A DNA stretch of 64,000 bases from Oxalobacteraceae bacterium OTU3CAMAD1 (GTDB lineage Bacteria > Pseudomonadota > Gammaproteobacteria > Burkholderiales > Burkholderiaceae_D). Positions 17,479 through 26,166 of this stretch are shown one piece after another. Every line of letters begins with the position of its first letter. Within the stretch, counting starts at the first letter, position 1. Position numbers and translations under genes: made by a program. The stretch is from NCBI GenBank assembly GCA_024123915.1, contig CP099650.1, positions 1,612,001 through 1,676,000 of the forward strand. Direction: 5' to 3'. The notes under the pieces were generated by a model. It did not search any database. It was given only the letters and a program-made list of their open reading frames with translations, and was not told the DNA's origin.

Positions 17479-20400
17479 TCAGGTCCGGGCTGGGAACAGG
17501 ATGGCCGTCAACTCGGCGGCGTTGTCGGCCCAGGTGCGCCAGGCCATGCCGGCCGAAGCCGGGGCTTGGCCGGCCGCGTCCAGGCGCAGCCAGTCGCGCA
17601 CGGCGGCGGCCAGCTCGGCGCCGGTGGCGCCGTCGAAGTAGCTGGCGTGCGCGCCGGCCACCTCGCGGAACACCGGCAGGCCGCGCGCCAGCAGCGGCAG
17701 GCCGTGGCGGGCCGCCTCGATCAGCGGCAGGCCGAAGCCCTCGCCCTCGCTGGCGAACAGCAGGCAGGCGCTGTCCTGGTACAGGCGGTCGAGGTACTCG
17801 TCGCTGATGCCGTGCAGCCAGTGCAGCCGGCGGCCCAGCTCGGGATGGTTGCGCAGGCGGGCGATGGTTTTCGGGATCGTGCGGCGGGCGCCGTCGGGCA
17901 AGCCCTTCCAGCCTTCGCCGCCGACGATCACCAGCCGGGCGTCGACGCCCTCGGCCCACAATTGCTCGAAGGCGTCGAGCGCTTGCAGATAACCTTTGCG
18001 CGGCTCGATGGTGCCGACCATCAGGAAGCTGGGCGCGGCGGCGATATCGGCCAGCACCGCGCCGGCGCCGGCAGGCATGCCGCTGCTCGGCAGCGAGGCG
18101 TTGATATCGGCTCCATGGTGCAGCACGGCGAATTGCGGTAGCGCGCGCGCCGGGGCGTCGGCCGCCAGCCAGGCGCGCGTCTCGTCGGCGACGGCGGCGC
18201 TGATGCACACCAGGCCGTCGGCCTCGGCGGCGATGGCGCGCAGCCAGTCGGCGAAATCGCGCTCGGTGCCGGGCGGGAAGAACTCCGGCCGCAGCACAGG
18301 CAGCAGGTCGTGGATCAGGAAGTGCACGCGAACGCCGGCCTCGCGCCAGCGGCGGTACAGGCCCAGGCGGCAGGCCTCGATCACCGCCTTCGGGAAGAAG
18401 TCGGGGCTGTAGAAGACGTCGCCGGCGGCCACGTGCACTTCCTCGTCGAGCACGCCGTCACCGTTGGTGCCGAGCAGCTCGTGGTGGTAGCGGCGCGCGT
18501 AGCGGTAATGCCAGTAGCCGCCGACGTCGCTCAGGTACACCGGCAGCACCTGGTAGTGGCGGCCTTCGCTGCGCAGCAGCTCGAGCAACTGGGCCCGCAC
18601 CACGCGCTGGATGCCGGTCTTGAGGTCCTCGCGCACGACGGCCGAGACGTCCACCAGCAGTTGCGGCGCAACCTGGTCGGCGGCCACGCTGGCATGGCTC
18701 AGGCCGTGCACGGTGACGTCCATCAGCTGGCGCGCGCTTTGCTCCCACGTCAGCCACGGCATGCCGGACGACGCCGGCGCCTGGCCGGCCGCGTGCAGCG
18801 CCAGCCAGGCCTCGATGGCGGCGGCCAGGTCCTCCGGCGCGCCGCCGTCGAAGTAATAGGCGTGCTCGCCGGCGACCTCGCGGAACACCGGGATGCCGCG
18901 CGCGATGATCGGCAAGCCCTTTTGCGCCGCCTCGATCAGCGGCAGGCCGAAGCCCTCGCCCTCGGAGGCGGCCAGCAGCGCGGCGCAATTTTCATACAGC
19001 TTGACCAGCATCTCGTCGGACAGACCGTTGAACCAGAACAGGCGCTGTTCGCGCTGCGGGTGCGACTGCAGGCGCTCGGCCAGCGCGTCGACCAGCCAGC
19101 CGTTCTTGCCGACGATGACCAGGTTGACAGCCACGCCCTTGGCCCACAGCTGCTCGCAGGCGGCCAGCGCCTGGGCCTGGCCCTTGCGCGGCTCCAGCGT
19201 GCCGACCATCAGCAAGGTCGGCGCCTCGGTCAGCGCCTGCAGCGTGCGCTCGGCGTTGGGCGGCATGCCGTTGGTCGGCGCGCTGGCGTCGATGTCGGCG
19301 CCCAGGTGGAAGTGGCTCAGCTTGAGCGGCGTCAGGCGGCGGTTCGGGCGTTGCGCCAGCCAGCCGGCCAGCTCGTCGGAGACGGCGCGCGAGATCGTCA
19401 CGATGCCGTCCGAGGCCAGCGCGATGGTGTCGATGAAGTCGCCGTAGTATTTCTCGGCGCCGAACGGGAAGCAGTCCGGCCGCAGCAGCGGCAGCAGGTC
19501 GTAGACGACGAACCAGACGGCCACGCCGCCACGGCGCAGCGCCAGCAATTGCGGCTGGTTCTGGGTGGTCATGTTGGTGGCCAGGTCCAGGCCCAGGAAC
19601 AGGTCGCCGGCGCGCGCCTCGATCGGCGCGTCCTCCAGCGGCAGCGCCGGGGCGTCGATCATGTTCAGGCTGAACTGGCGGGCGTAGCGGTAGCAGCGGT
19701 TGCCGCCGTCGCTGTAGACGGGCTCGATCCGGTAGCCGGCCGGCGGCGCCTTGATCAGCGCCAGCAGGATGCTGCGCACCACGCGCTGGATGCCGGTCTT
19801 GTGGTCGGCCTGGATCAGCGCGGAGATGTCGACCAGCAGCTGGCGCGGCGCGGCCGGCAGCTGGTTCTGGTTGGCCGCCAGCATGGCGGCGGTCTCGGTC
19901 AGGGCCGTGTCGTCGGTCGGGCGCGGCGTGCCGCGCGCGCTCAGCGCGCCGATCAGGCGGCGGCGCCGGGCCTTGGCGCTGTCGCGCGCGAACGCCTCGA
20001 TCGCCGCGTGGTACAGCGCGCCGACGGCGGCCGGCGCATGCTGGCGCGCCACGTAGCCGCGGCCTTGTTGTCCCAGCGCGGCGCGCGCGGCCGGATCGGC
20101 GTGCAGCGCGGCCAGCGCGTCGCGCAGCGCGGCGTCGTCGAACAGGTCCGGCAGCATGCACAGCACGTTGTCCGGCAGGTCGGCGGCGCCGCCGTGGGCG
20201 TTGACGATGGTCGGCAAGCCGTGCATCAGGCAATCGAGCACCGAGGCCGAGGTCTCGCCTCGCGTCTGCGTGCGCAGTTGCACCGCGCAGTCGCTGGCGG
20301 CCAGCCAGTCCTGGTAGCCGGCGGCGCTGACGAAGCCGGTGATCCGGATGCGGCCGGCGGCCGGGCTGGCGGCGATCTTTTGCAGCAGTTCGACGCCGTA

Positions 20401-21825
20401 CGGGCCGCCGTCGTTGGCGCCGGCAAACACCAGCCGGCAGCGCGGGTCGGCCGCCAGCGGCGAGGCCAGGAAGGCGTCCAGCAGGCGGTGATTGAGCTTG
20501 GTCGCGCCCAGCATGCCGAAGCTGCTGACGAGGTAGTCGTCCGGCGCCACGCCGAGCCGCTGGCGGGCCGACGCGCGCGCGGCCGCGTGGTCGACGCCGG
20601 CGCCGACCTGGCCGCGCAGCAGCGGGATGGTGCGCCAGTCGTCGGCGCTGCCGGGGCCGTACCATTGCTCGGCCAGGCGGCGCGAGAAGTCGCCGTGGAC
20701 GATCACACCGGCGGCCTGTTCCAGCACCGCCTTGTTGCACGGGTAGGCCCAGATGGTCGGGTTGCGGCCGTGCTCGCGGTGGTGGCGCAGGCCGGTGTAG
20801 CCGTGCGATTCGTACAAGGCCAGCATGAAGGCGTCGGCGACGTCGCCGTCGCGCTCCATGTTGTCGAGCACGCCGCTGAGGAAGAAGTCGTGCAGCACCA
20901 CGGTGCCCGGGTGGCGGCGCAGCAGCGCGAACATGTGCTTGTGCACGTTCGAATTACCGAAGTGGTAGAGCACGCGGTCGTAGCCGGCGCCGTGCTCTTC
21001 GAAGTAGGCGACGTCGCGCACCGGGAAGCGTTGCAGCGCGGCCTCCGGGGCGGCGCCCGGCGTGACCACCAGTTCGACCGTGTAGTGGCGTTCCAGCTCC
21101 AGCAGCAGTTCGGCGCTGTAGTCGGCGATGCCGGAATGCTCCGGCGGCAGCGGCGACACCAGCGCCAGGGTCGGCTTGGTCGCGCCTTTGTCATCCGCTT
21201 TGTCGGCGGCTTGGACGTCGGCCGGCGCTTGCGGCGCGGCCGTGGCGGCCAGCGCCTGTTCCAGCGCGCGCCAGACGGCGCCGGCGGCGTCGGCGGCATT
21301 GCTGTCGATGACCGGCACCGGGGCGAACACCGCGTCGAGCTGGCGCGCCTCGGCCTCGCTGGCGGCCAACAGCAGCGCGGCGTCGCGCAGCGGCGCCTGT
21401 TGCGGGCGCGGCGCGGCCAGCAGGGCCGGGGCCGAGCCGACCAGGCGGGCGCGCAAGGTGGCCGCTGGCACCAGTTTGGCGTCGATATCGGCGTCGGCGT
21501 CGTCGGCGCGCCACAGGTCCAGGATCGCGTCCGGCGCCAGCGCGGCCAGGAAGCCGGCGCGTAGGGTGGCGGCGCTATGGCGGCGCCAGGCGTCGCCGGC
21601 GGGCGGCTGCGCGTACACATGGAAGCGGCCGGCCGGCAGCACGCCGTCGAAGGCGTGGCGCAGCACGTCGATGTCGACCGGCTGCAGGCCGCTGACGGCC
21701 ACGTGCACCGCGTGTTCGCCATGTTCACCATGTTCGCGCAACATGCCAATGGCCAGCGCGCGCAGCAGGGCCGTGTCGTGCGCGGAGGCGCCGTGCGGGG
21801 AGTGGAAATCGATAATCAGGCGCAT
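17479..21825 (-). CDS. Giant three-domain GT4 glycosyltransferase
   Basis: The 1448-residue cytoplasmic protein carries three glycosyltransferase family 4 modules. Module 1 (about 210-630) starts at LALVSPLPPEHSGIADYSAE. Modules 2 (about 660-1045) and 3 (about 1050-1448) are near-duplicates, each opening with LLVD[IV]SA...KTGIQRVVR and holding MVGT[LI]EPRKG and EGEGFGLPLIEAA, the GT4 donor-binding block. Each also ends with a W-x-TW block. Multi-domain GT4 enzymes such as WbdA polymerise mannans by giving each module a different linkage; by analogy this could build a repeat unit for the Wzm/Wzt exporter. The first 200 residues look unlike a catalytic domain. No frameshift is seen. Confidence 0.88.
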   Translation of the reverse strand: MRLIIDFHSPHGASAHDTALLRALAIGMLREHGEHGEHAVHVAVSGLQPVDIDVLRHAFDGVLPAGRFHVYAQPPAGDAWRRHSAATLRAGFLAALAPDAILDLWRADDADADIDAKLVPAATLRARLVGSAPALLAAPRPQQAPLRDAALLLAASEAEARQLDAVFAPVPVIDSNAADAAGAVWRALEQALAATAAPQAPADVQAADKADDKGATKPTLALVSPLPPEHSGIADYSAELLLELERHYTVELVVTPGAAPEAALQRFPVRDVAYFEEHGAGYDRVLYHFGNSNVHKHMFALLRRHPGTVVLHDFFLSGVLDNMERDGDVADAFMLALYESHGYTGLRHHREHGRNPTIWAYPCNKAVLEQAAGVIVHGDFSRRLAEQWYGPGSADDWRTIPLLRGQVGAGVDHAAARASARQRLGVAPDDYLVSSFGMLGATKLNHRLLDAFLASPLAADPRCRLVFAGANDGGPYGVELLQKIAASPAAGRIRITGFVSAAGYQDWLAASDCAVQLRTQTRGETSASVLDCLMHGLPTIVNAHGGAADLPDNVLCMLPDLFDDAALRDALAALHADPAARAALGQQGRGYVARQHAPAAVGALYHAAIEAFARDSAKARRRRLIGALSARGTPRPTDDTALTETAAMLAANQNQLPAAPRQLLVDISALIQADHKTGIQRVVRSILLALIKAPPAGYRIEPVYSDGGNRCYRYARQFSLNMIDAPALPLEDAPIEARAGDLFLGLDLATNMTTQNQPQLLALRRGGVAVWFVVYDLLPLLRPDCFPFGAEKYYGDFIDTIALASDGIVTISRAVSDELAGWLAQRPNRRLTPLKLSHFHLGADIDASAPTNGMPPNAERTLQALTEAPTLLMVGTLEPRKGQAQALAACEQLWAKGVAVNLVIVGKNGWLVDALAERLQSHPQREQRLFWFNGLSDEMLVKLYENCAALLAASEGEGFGLPLIEAAQKGLPIIARGIPVFREVAGEHAYYFDGGAPEDLAAAIEAWLALHAAGQAPASSGMPWLTWEQSARQLMDVTVHGLSHASVAADQVAPQLLVDVSAVVREDLKTGIQRVVRAQLLELLRSEGRHYQVLPVYLSDVGGYWHYRYARRYHHELLGTNGDGVLDEEVHVAAGDVFYSPDFFPKAVIEACRLGLYRRWREAGVRVHFLIHDLLPVLRPEFFPPGTERDFADWLRAIAAEADGLVCISAAVADETRAWLAADAPARALPQFAVLHHGADINASLPSSGMPAGAGAVLADIAAAPSFLMVGTIEPRKGYLQALDAFEQLWAEGVDARLVIVGGEGWKGLPDGARRTIPKTIARLRNHPELGRRLHWLHGISDEYLDRLYQDSACLLFASEGEGFGLPLIEAARHGLPLLARGLPVFREVAGAHASYFDGATGAELAAAVRDWLRLDAAGQAPASAGMAWRTWADNAAELTAILFPART

Positions 21826-21827
21826 GG

Positions 21828-23162
21828 TCAGTGTTTATTCTGTTCAAGGGCGCGGCGCAGGTCGTCGAGCGCGTCGCGCGCCGACTGCGGCAGTTCGCGC
21901 AGGGAGTACGGGACGTCGCGGCCCGGGGCGGCGCCGTTGGCCGTGGCCTGCTTGGCGGCGGCCAGCGTGCGCGCCACCCAGGCTTGCAGGGCGGGCGAGC
22001 GCATCACCAGCGGCAGCACGGTGCGGCGCAGCGATTCGCGCGAGGTGACCCAGCGCAGCGCGCGGCGCGCGGCGCCCTTGGCCTTGCGCTTGGCGATGCC
22101 GGCCATGCTGTTGGGGCCGCGACGCGTGATGAAGCGCAGCGGCGCCGTGATGCGCCACGAGGTGCTCGAGAGCATGGCCAGCAAGCGGCTTTCCATGTCC
22201 TGGCCCCAGGCGGCGCTTTGGTGCAGCTGGGCTTCGAGCGTCTGGCTTTGCAGTTCGGCCGTGCGCAGCGCCAGTTCGACCTGGCGCGCGTGCGTTTCGC
22301 TGTCGCGCAACTGCTGGCGCAGCAAGTCGCCCTGTTGCGCCAGCAGGTCGGCGTGGCGCGCCGCCTGGTCGTGCTGTTCACGGGCGTCGAGCGCGGCGCG
22401 TTCCATCTCGGCCGCGCGCTCCCAGCCCTGCGTGGTTTGCGCCTGCAGGTCGCCGATCTGGCGCCAGGCCTTGTCCAGGTGGTGCGGGATGAAGTCGTCG
22501 AAGACGTTGGCCTGCACCGTCAGCCGTTGCATCAGTTCGGCGTGCTCGCGCGCCACGTAGTAGCGGTTCAGGCCGTCGAAATAGGCGAACTCGTAGTCGA
22601 ACGGCGTGATCAGGTGTTCCCAGCTGCCGTGGTTGGTCTCGGTGCTGCCGGGCAGGGTGGCCTCGACCACCAGCACCCACGGGCGCCAGCGCTTGAAGTC
22701 CATGCCTTTCAGGACTTCGCCCTCGAAGCCTTCGACGTCGATCTTGAGGAAGTGGATCTCGCCGCTGACATGCTCGGCGCAGATGTCGGCCAGGGTGCGC
22801 AGCGGCACGGCCGTCTCGACCACGTCGTAGCCCTCGGCGCGGTGGGCGGTGGCCACCGCGCTGTCGGTCGAGGCCCAGCCGTTCATGGTGGGCACGTCGA
22901 ACAGCGTGATCTCGCCGGCGGCGGCGCCGGCCGCGCACGACAGGTTGATGTCGCGCGGGCGCTGCGCCAGGAACGGCTGCAGGTAGGACGGCATCGGTTC
23001 GATGTTGATGCCGTGCCAGCCGGCGTCGTAGAACAGCTTGGTGACCGAGTGCAGCTCGGGATCGTTGGCGCCGACGTCGATGTAGAAGCCGGCCGGGACG
23101 TCGCGCAGCGCGCGCCACAGCAGCACGTCCTCGAAATTTTGCGAATAGGAGAGCAGGGTCAT
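21828..23162 (-). CDS. FkbM family methyltransferase with long C-terminal coiled coil
   Basis: The 444-residue protein begins with an FkbM methyltransferase domain (residues about 1-215) seen from NFEDVLLWRALRDVPAGFYIDVGANDP (SAM motif in FYIDVGAND) and FLKIDVEGFEGEVLKGM. Residues about 240-330 are a charged, Gln/Leu-rich coiled coil. It is followed by STSWRITAPLRFITRRG, a block I know from many O-antigen enzymes with coiled-coil tails. The last 90 residues are basic. A chain-capping methyltransferase with a coiled-coil ruler, analogous to WbdD, is a reasonable guess given the adjacent Wzm/Wzt and GT4 polymerase. The gene overlaps wzt by 4 bases. Confidence 0.85.
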   Translation of the reverse strand: MTLLSYSQNFEDVLLWRALRDVPAGFYIDVGANDPELHSVTKLFYDAGWHGINIEPMPSYLQPFLAQRPRDINLSCAAGAAAGEITLFDVPTMNGWASTDSAVATAHRAEGYDVVETAVPLRTLADICAEHVSGEIHFLKIDVEGFEGEVLKGMDFKRWRPWVLVVEATLPGSTETNHGSWEHLITPFDYEFAYFDGLNRYYVAREHAELMQRLTVQANVFDDFIPHHLDKAWRQIGDLQAQTTQGWERAAEMERAALDAREQHDQAARHADLLAQQGDLLRQQLRDSETHARQVELALRTAELQSQTLEAQLHQSAAWGQDMESRLLAMLSSTSWRITAPLRFITRRGPNSMAGIAKRKAKGAARRALRWVTSRESLRRTVLPLVMRSPALQAWVARTLAAAKQATANGAAPGRDVPYSLRELPQSARDALDDLRRALEQNKH

Positions 23163-24388
23163 AGACGGGAACGGGAGATATCGATGGTCGGATCGAGCCA
23201 GGCCGATCCCTCAAAATGCGGCCGCCGCATGTTCATCACCGTAAACACCAGCGCCAGGTCGCGCCACTCGTAGTTGTTGACCAGGTGGGTGGCGGTGCTG
23301 ACGATGGCGGTGGCGACGGAATAGGTGCCGGGGCCGAGGTTGACGTCGAAGCCGAAGCGGTAGACCACGGTCTCGCCGGCGCCGATGTCGTCCAGCGGCA
23401 GTTCCTTCAAATGGGTGTTGGTGCCGTACATCGGCTGGCCCAGGCGGTCCTTGATCATATAGCCGAGCACCATACGCGGGATCTCCGCCTTGGCGCGCAC
23501 GGTCACCTCCAGCACCACGTGCTGGCCGACGTCGACCACTTCGACCCGCTGGCCCTGCTCGTCGAGCAGGGCGATGTCGGCCACCGTGGCCTCGCCGGTG
23601 CCGGAGACGGTTTGGACCTTGCCGTCGTCGCGCGCGTTCAGCACCAGCATGCTGTTTTCGCGGTCGGCGATCATGGCGTTGTAGTAGTCCATGATCTCCT
23701 CCGGCTTGCCCTGGCGCGACAGGCGCCCGGCGTCGAGCAGGATGGCGCGGTCGCACACCGACTGGATCGCCTGCTTGTCGTGCGACACCAGCAGCAGGGT
23801 GGTGCCCTCGCGGCGGAACTGGCGGATGCGCTCGAAGCTCTTGTGCTGGAAATAGGTGTCGCCGACCGACAGCGCCTCGTCGATGATGAGGATGTCCGGG
23901 CGGCGCGCCGTGGCCACGCTGAAGGCCACGCGCATCTGCATGCCGCTCGAGTAGACCCGCACCGGCTGGTCGATGTAGTCGCCGATCTCGGCGAAGGCGA
24001 TAATCTGCGGCATCAGCGCGTCGATCTCGGCCACGCTCATGCCCAGCAGCTGGCCGGCCATGTAGACGTTCTGGCGGCCGGTGAAGTCGGGGTGGAAGCC
24101 CATGCCCAGTTCGAGCAGCGCGGCGACCCGGCCCTCGAGGTGGACGGCGCCGGTGCTCGGCTGCGAGGTGCCGGTGATCAGTTTCAACAAGGTGCTCTTG
24201 CCGGCGCCGTTGATGCCGATCAGGCCGACGGCCTCGCCCGGCTCGACGCGGAAGCTGACGTCCTGCAGTATCCACTTGAGCGCGTGGCGCGGGCCGCGCG
24301 ACGGCAGCAGCCATTCGCCCAGCCGCGACCAGCGCGTCGGATATTGTTTGTAGGCCTTGCCCAGGTTGGTGACGGTGATGGCGCCCAT
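23159..24388 (-). CDS. wzt: Wzt polysaccharide ABC transporter ATPase with C-terminal glycan-binding domain
   Basis: The 409-residue ATPase powers export of a lipid-linked polysaccharide across the inner membrane. It has Walker A GINGAGKST, signature YSSGMQMRVAF, Walker B LIIDEALSVGD and H-loop VSHD in the first 240 residues. Residues about 260-409 form a Wzt_C-like beta domain (VVDVGQHVVLEVTVRAK, MIKDRLGQPMYGTNTH), which in O9a and O12 systems reads the finished non-reducing end of the chain. The ATG at 24388 shares one base with the wzm stop (TAATG), a classic Wzm/Wzt junction. The open frame continues upstream but antisense to the permease, so it is not used. Confidence 0.93.
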   Translation of the reverse strand: MGAITVTNLGKAYKQYPTRWSRLGEWLLPSRGPRHALKWILQDVSFRVEPGEAVGLIGINGAGKSTLLKLITGTSQPSTGAVHLEGRVAALLELGMGFHPDFTGRQNVYMAGQLLGMSVAEIDALMPQIIAFAEIGDYIDQPVRVYSSGMQMRVAFSVATARRPDILIIDEALSVGDTYFQHKSFERIRQFRREGTTLLLVSHDKQAIQSVCDRAILLDAGRLSRQGKPEEIMDYYNAMIADRENSMLVLNARDDGKVQTVSGTGEATVADIALLDEQGQRVEVVDVGQHVVLEVTVRAKAEIPRMVLGYMIKDRLGQPMYGTNTHLKELPLDDIGAGETVVYRFGFDVNLGPGTYSVATAIVSTATHLVNNYEWRDLALVFTVMNMRRPHFEGSAWLDPTIDISRSRL

Positions 24389-25188
24389 TACAGTTCGTCC
24401 ACCATTTCGCCGGCGCGCTTGCGGAACAGGCGCATGCCCAGCGCGCACAGCAGCAAGGCCAGCACGGCCGGGCCGACCAGGCGTTGCCAGTCGGGCGCCT
24501 GGCCGCTCACCAGCACCTGCTGGTAGGATTGGATGATCGGGGTCATGGGATTCCAGGCGAGGTAGCCGCGCACGCTTTCCGGGATGATGCTGGCCGGGTA
24601 GACCACCGGCGTGAGCCAGAACCAGAACTGCGTGAAGATGGTGAAGAACTGGCCGACGTCGCGGAAGAACACGTTGAGCACGCCCAGCACCATGGCCAGG
24701 CCGATCGCCAGCAGGATCTGCAGCAGCAGCACCGGCAGCAAGGTGACGAACACGGCGCCGGGGAACTGGCCGCTGATGACCAGGAAGACGATGAACAGCG
24801 CGAAGATGATGGCGAAATTGACCAGCGCGTTGGCGACCACGATGATCGGCAGGCAGATGCGCGGGAAGCTGATTTTCTTGAGCAGGTTGGCGTGCTCGAT
24901 GAACATGGCCTGGCCGCGCGAGGTGATCTCGGCGAACAGGCCCCAGGTCAGGATGCCGGCGCACAGGTAGATGCTGTAGGCGAACTCGGAGCTCGCGCCC
25001 GGCAGCTTGCTGTGCATGACCTGCGAGAAGATCATCGTGTAGACGAGGATCATCGCCAGCGGGCTGAGCACGGTCCAGGCCGCGCCCAGCATGGTGTTGC
25101 GATATTTCGCCTGGAATTCCCGCTTGACGCTGCCAAGGATGAAGCCGCGATAGGCGACGATCGCGCGCAGCATGGCGCGCGAGATCAT
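24388..25188 (-). CDS. wzm: Wzm polysaccharide ABC transporter permease
   Basis: The 266-residue permease has six hydrophobic helices and the ABC-2 polysaccharide pattern, with REFQAKYRNTMLGAAWTVLSP near the start, FFRDVGQFFTI in the middle and WFWLTPVVYPASIIP towards the end. It forms the membrane channel that Wzt drives, exporting O-antigen or capsule on a lipid carrier. The ATG at 25188 is preferred because AGGGGAA lies 3-9 bases upstream and residue 1 begins MISRAMLRA; a longer frame reaches 25311 but adds unrelated sequence. It is the first gene of the polysaccharide run and has a promoter candidate 107 bases upstream. Confidence 0.93.
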   Translation of the reverse strand: MISRAMLRAIVAYRGFILGSVKREFQAKYRNTMLGAAWTVLSPLAMILVYTMIFSQVMHSKLPGASSEFAYSIYLCAGILTWGLFAEITSRGQAMFIEHANLLKKISFPRICLPIIVVANALVNFAIIFALFIVFLVISGQFPGAVFVTLLPVLLLQILLAIGLAMVLGVLNVFFRDVGQFFTIFTQFWFWLTPVVYPASIIPESVRGYLAWNPMTPIIQSYQQVLVSGQAPDWQRLVGPAVLALLLCALGMRLFRKRAGEMVDEL

Positions 25189-25294
25189 CGCGTTCCCCCT
25201 GCGGGGACGGGCGGCGTTACTAGGAAGAAAATCGTCATGGCGTGGGCGCAAAAGCGTGCCGGATGGCAAGCCGGGTGGAATTTGGAAAGCGGAT

Positions 25295-25338
25295 ATTATA
25301 CCGCAGCGCACTTGCCCAAGATGTAACGAGTTGTCACG
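25295..25338 (-). promoter_or_regulatory. Promoter of the wzm operon with degenerate CRP-like site
   Basis: On the minus strand a perfect TATAAT (25300-25295) has no good -35. A degenerate dyad, CGTGA-N7-TTACA (25338-25322), ends 21 bases upstream of the -10, the spacing seen at the stronger CRP sites in this window. The N7 spacer and outer mismatches make the site doubtful; the -10 is credible. Confidence 0.4.
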
Positions 25339-25344
25339 AAGTAA

Positions 25345-26079
25345 TTACGGGCTTTGCGTCAGTTTTTGCAGCGCTTCGAGGTCCTGGATCACCAGGCGGT
25401 GGGCGTCCTTGCGCACGATGCCCTGCTGCGCCAGCGCCAGCAGCGCGCGGGTGACGGTCTCGCGGCTGGTGTTGATCATGTTGGCGATGTCCTGGTGGGT
25501 CGGCAGGTTGTCCAGGGCGCCGCCGTCGGGCGCGCTTTTCTGCATCAGCAACAGATAGGTGTAGATGCGGCGCGAGGTGTTGTTGATGCTCAACAGCGAG
25601 CGGAATTCCGAGTCGCGCTGGATTTTCTGCGCCAGGTAGCGCAGCATCTGGTTGGCCACCGACGGCGCGTGCGAGAACAGGTGCAGCGCCGTGCCGGCCG
25701 GCAGGAAAGCGACCACGGCGTCGCTCATGGCCACCACCGAGGCCGAGCGGGTGGTATTGTTGATCAGCGCGATCTCGCCGAAGAAGTCGCCCGGCGCCAG
25801 CATGCGCAGGCCGACGGCGCGCCCGTCCTCGGTGATGTCGACCACCTGCAACTGGCCGCCGAGCAGGAACAGCAGGCCGTCGCCGCTGCCGCCCTTGTGC
25901 AGCACCACTTCGCGTTTGGTGTACTGGCGGAAACGGATATCGCTCTTGACGCGCCCCATCTCCAGCTCCGACAACTCGGCCAGCAGGGGGATTTTGCGCA
26001 GGTGGACGTTGAACTGCCGCTGTTCCGGCGTTTGTTCCGCCGCCGCGTCCGGCGCCGGGTCCTGGTCGTTCGACATCAT
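25345..26079 (-). CDS. CRP/FNR family transcription regulator, cAMP-binding type
   Basis: The 244-residue regulator has a cyclic-nucleotide-binding domain (residues about 28-150) and a winged helix (about 170-235). The phosphate-binding cassette reads GEIAL at 101-105 and RSA at 111-113, keeping the Glu, Arg and Ser that contact cAMP in E. coli CRP. The recognition helix SRETVTR (205-211) matches SRETVGR of CRP, so TGTGA-N6-TCACA is the predicted target. Cysteines for an FNR-type iron-sulfur cluster are absent. A short acidic N-terminal extension (about 25 residues) is unlike CRP. The ATG at 26079 is preceded by AGGA at 7 bases. It lies between an adenylate cyclase cluster and wzm, all on the same strand. 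Confidence 0.92.
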   Translation of the reverse strand: MMSNDQDPAPDAAAEQTPEQRQFNVHLRKIPLLAELSELEMGRVKSDIRFRQYTKREVVLHKGGSGDGLLFLLGGQLQVVDITEDGRAVGLRMLAPGDFFGEIALINNTTRSASVVAMSDAVVAFLPAGTALHLFSHAPSVANQMLRYLAQKIQRDSEFRSLLSINNTSRRIYTYLLLMQKSAPDGGALDNLPTHQDIANMINTSRETVTRALLALAQQGIVRKDAHRLVIQDLEALQKLTQSP

Positions 26080-26166
26080 TGTTATTTCCTAAAACTAATC
26101 AAGGCGGTGCAATACGCTTGCTGCACAGTATGCCACGTTCATCACGCGGGGCGGCGGGCAGGGCGG

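Noticed and set aside
18310..21564. 1084-residue plus-strand open frame
   Set aside because: Antisense to the three-module GT4 gene, whose motifs are unmistakable.
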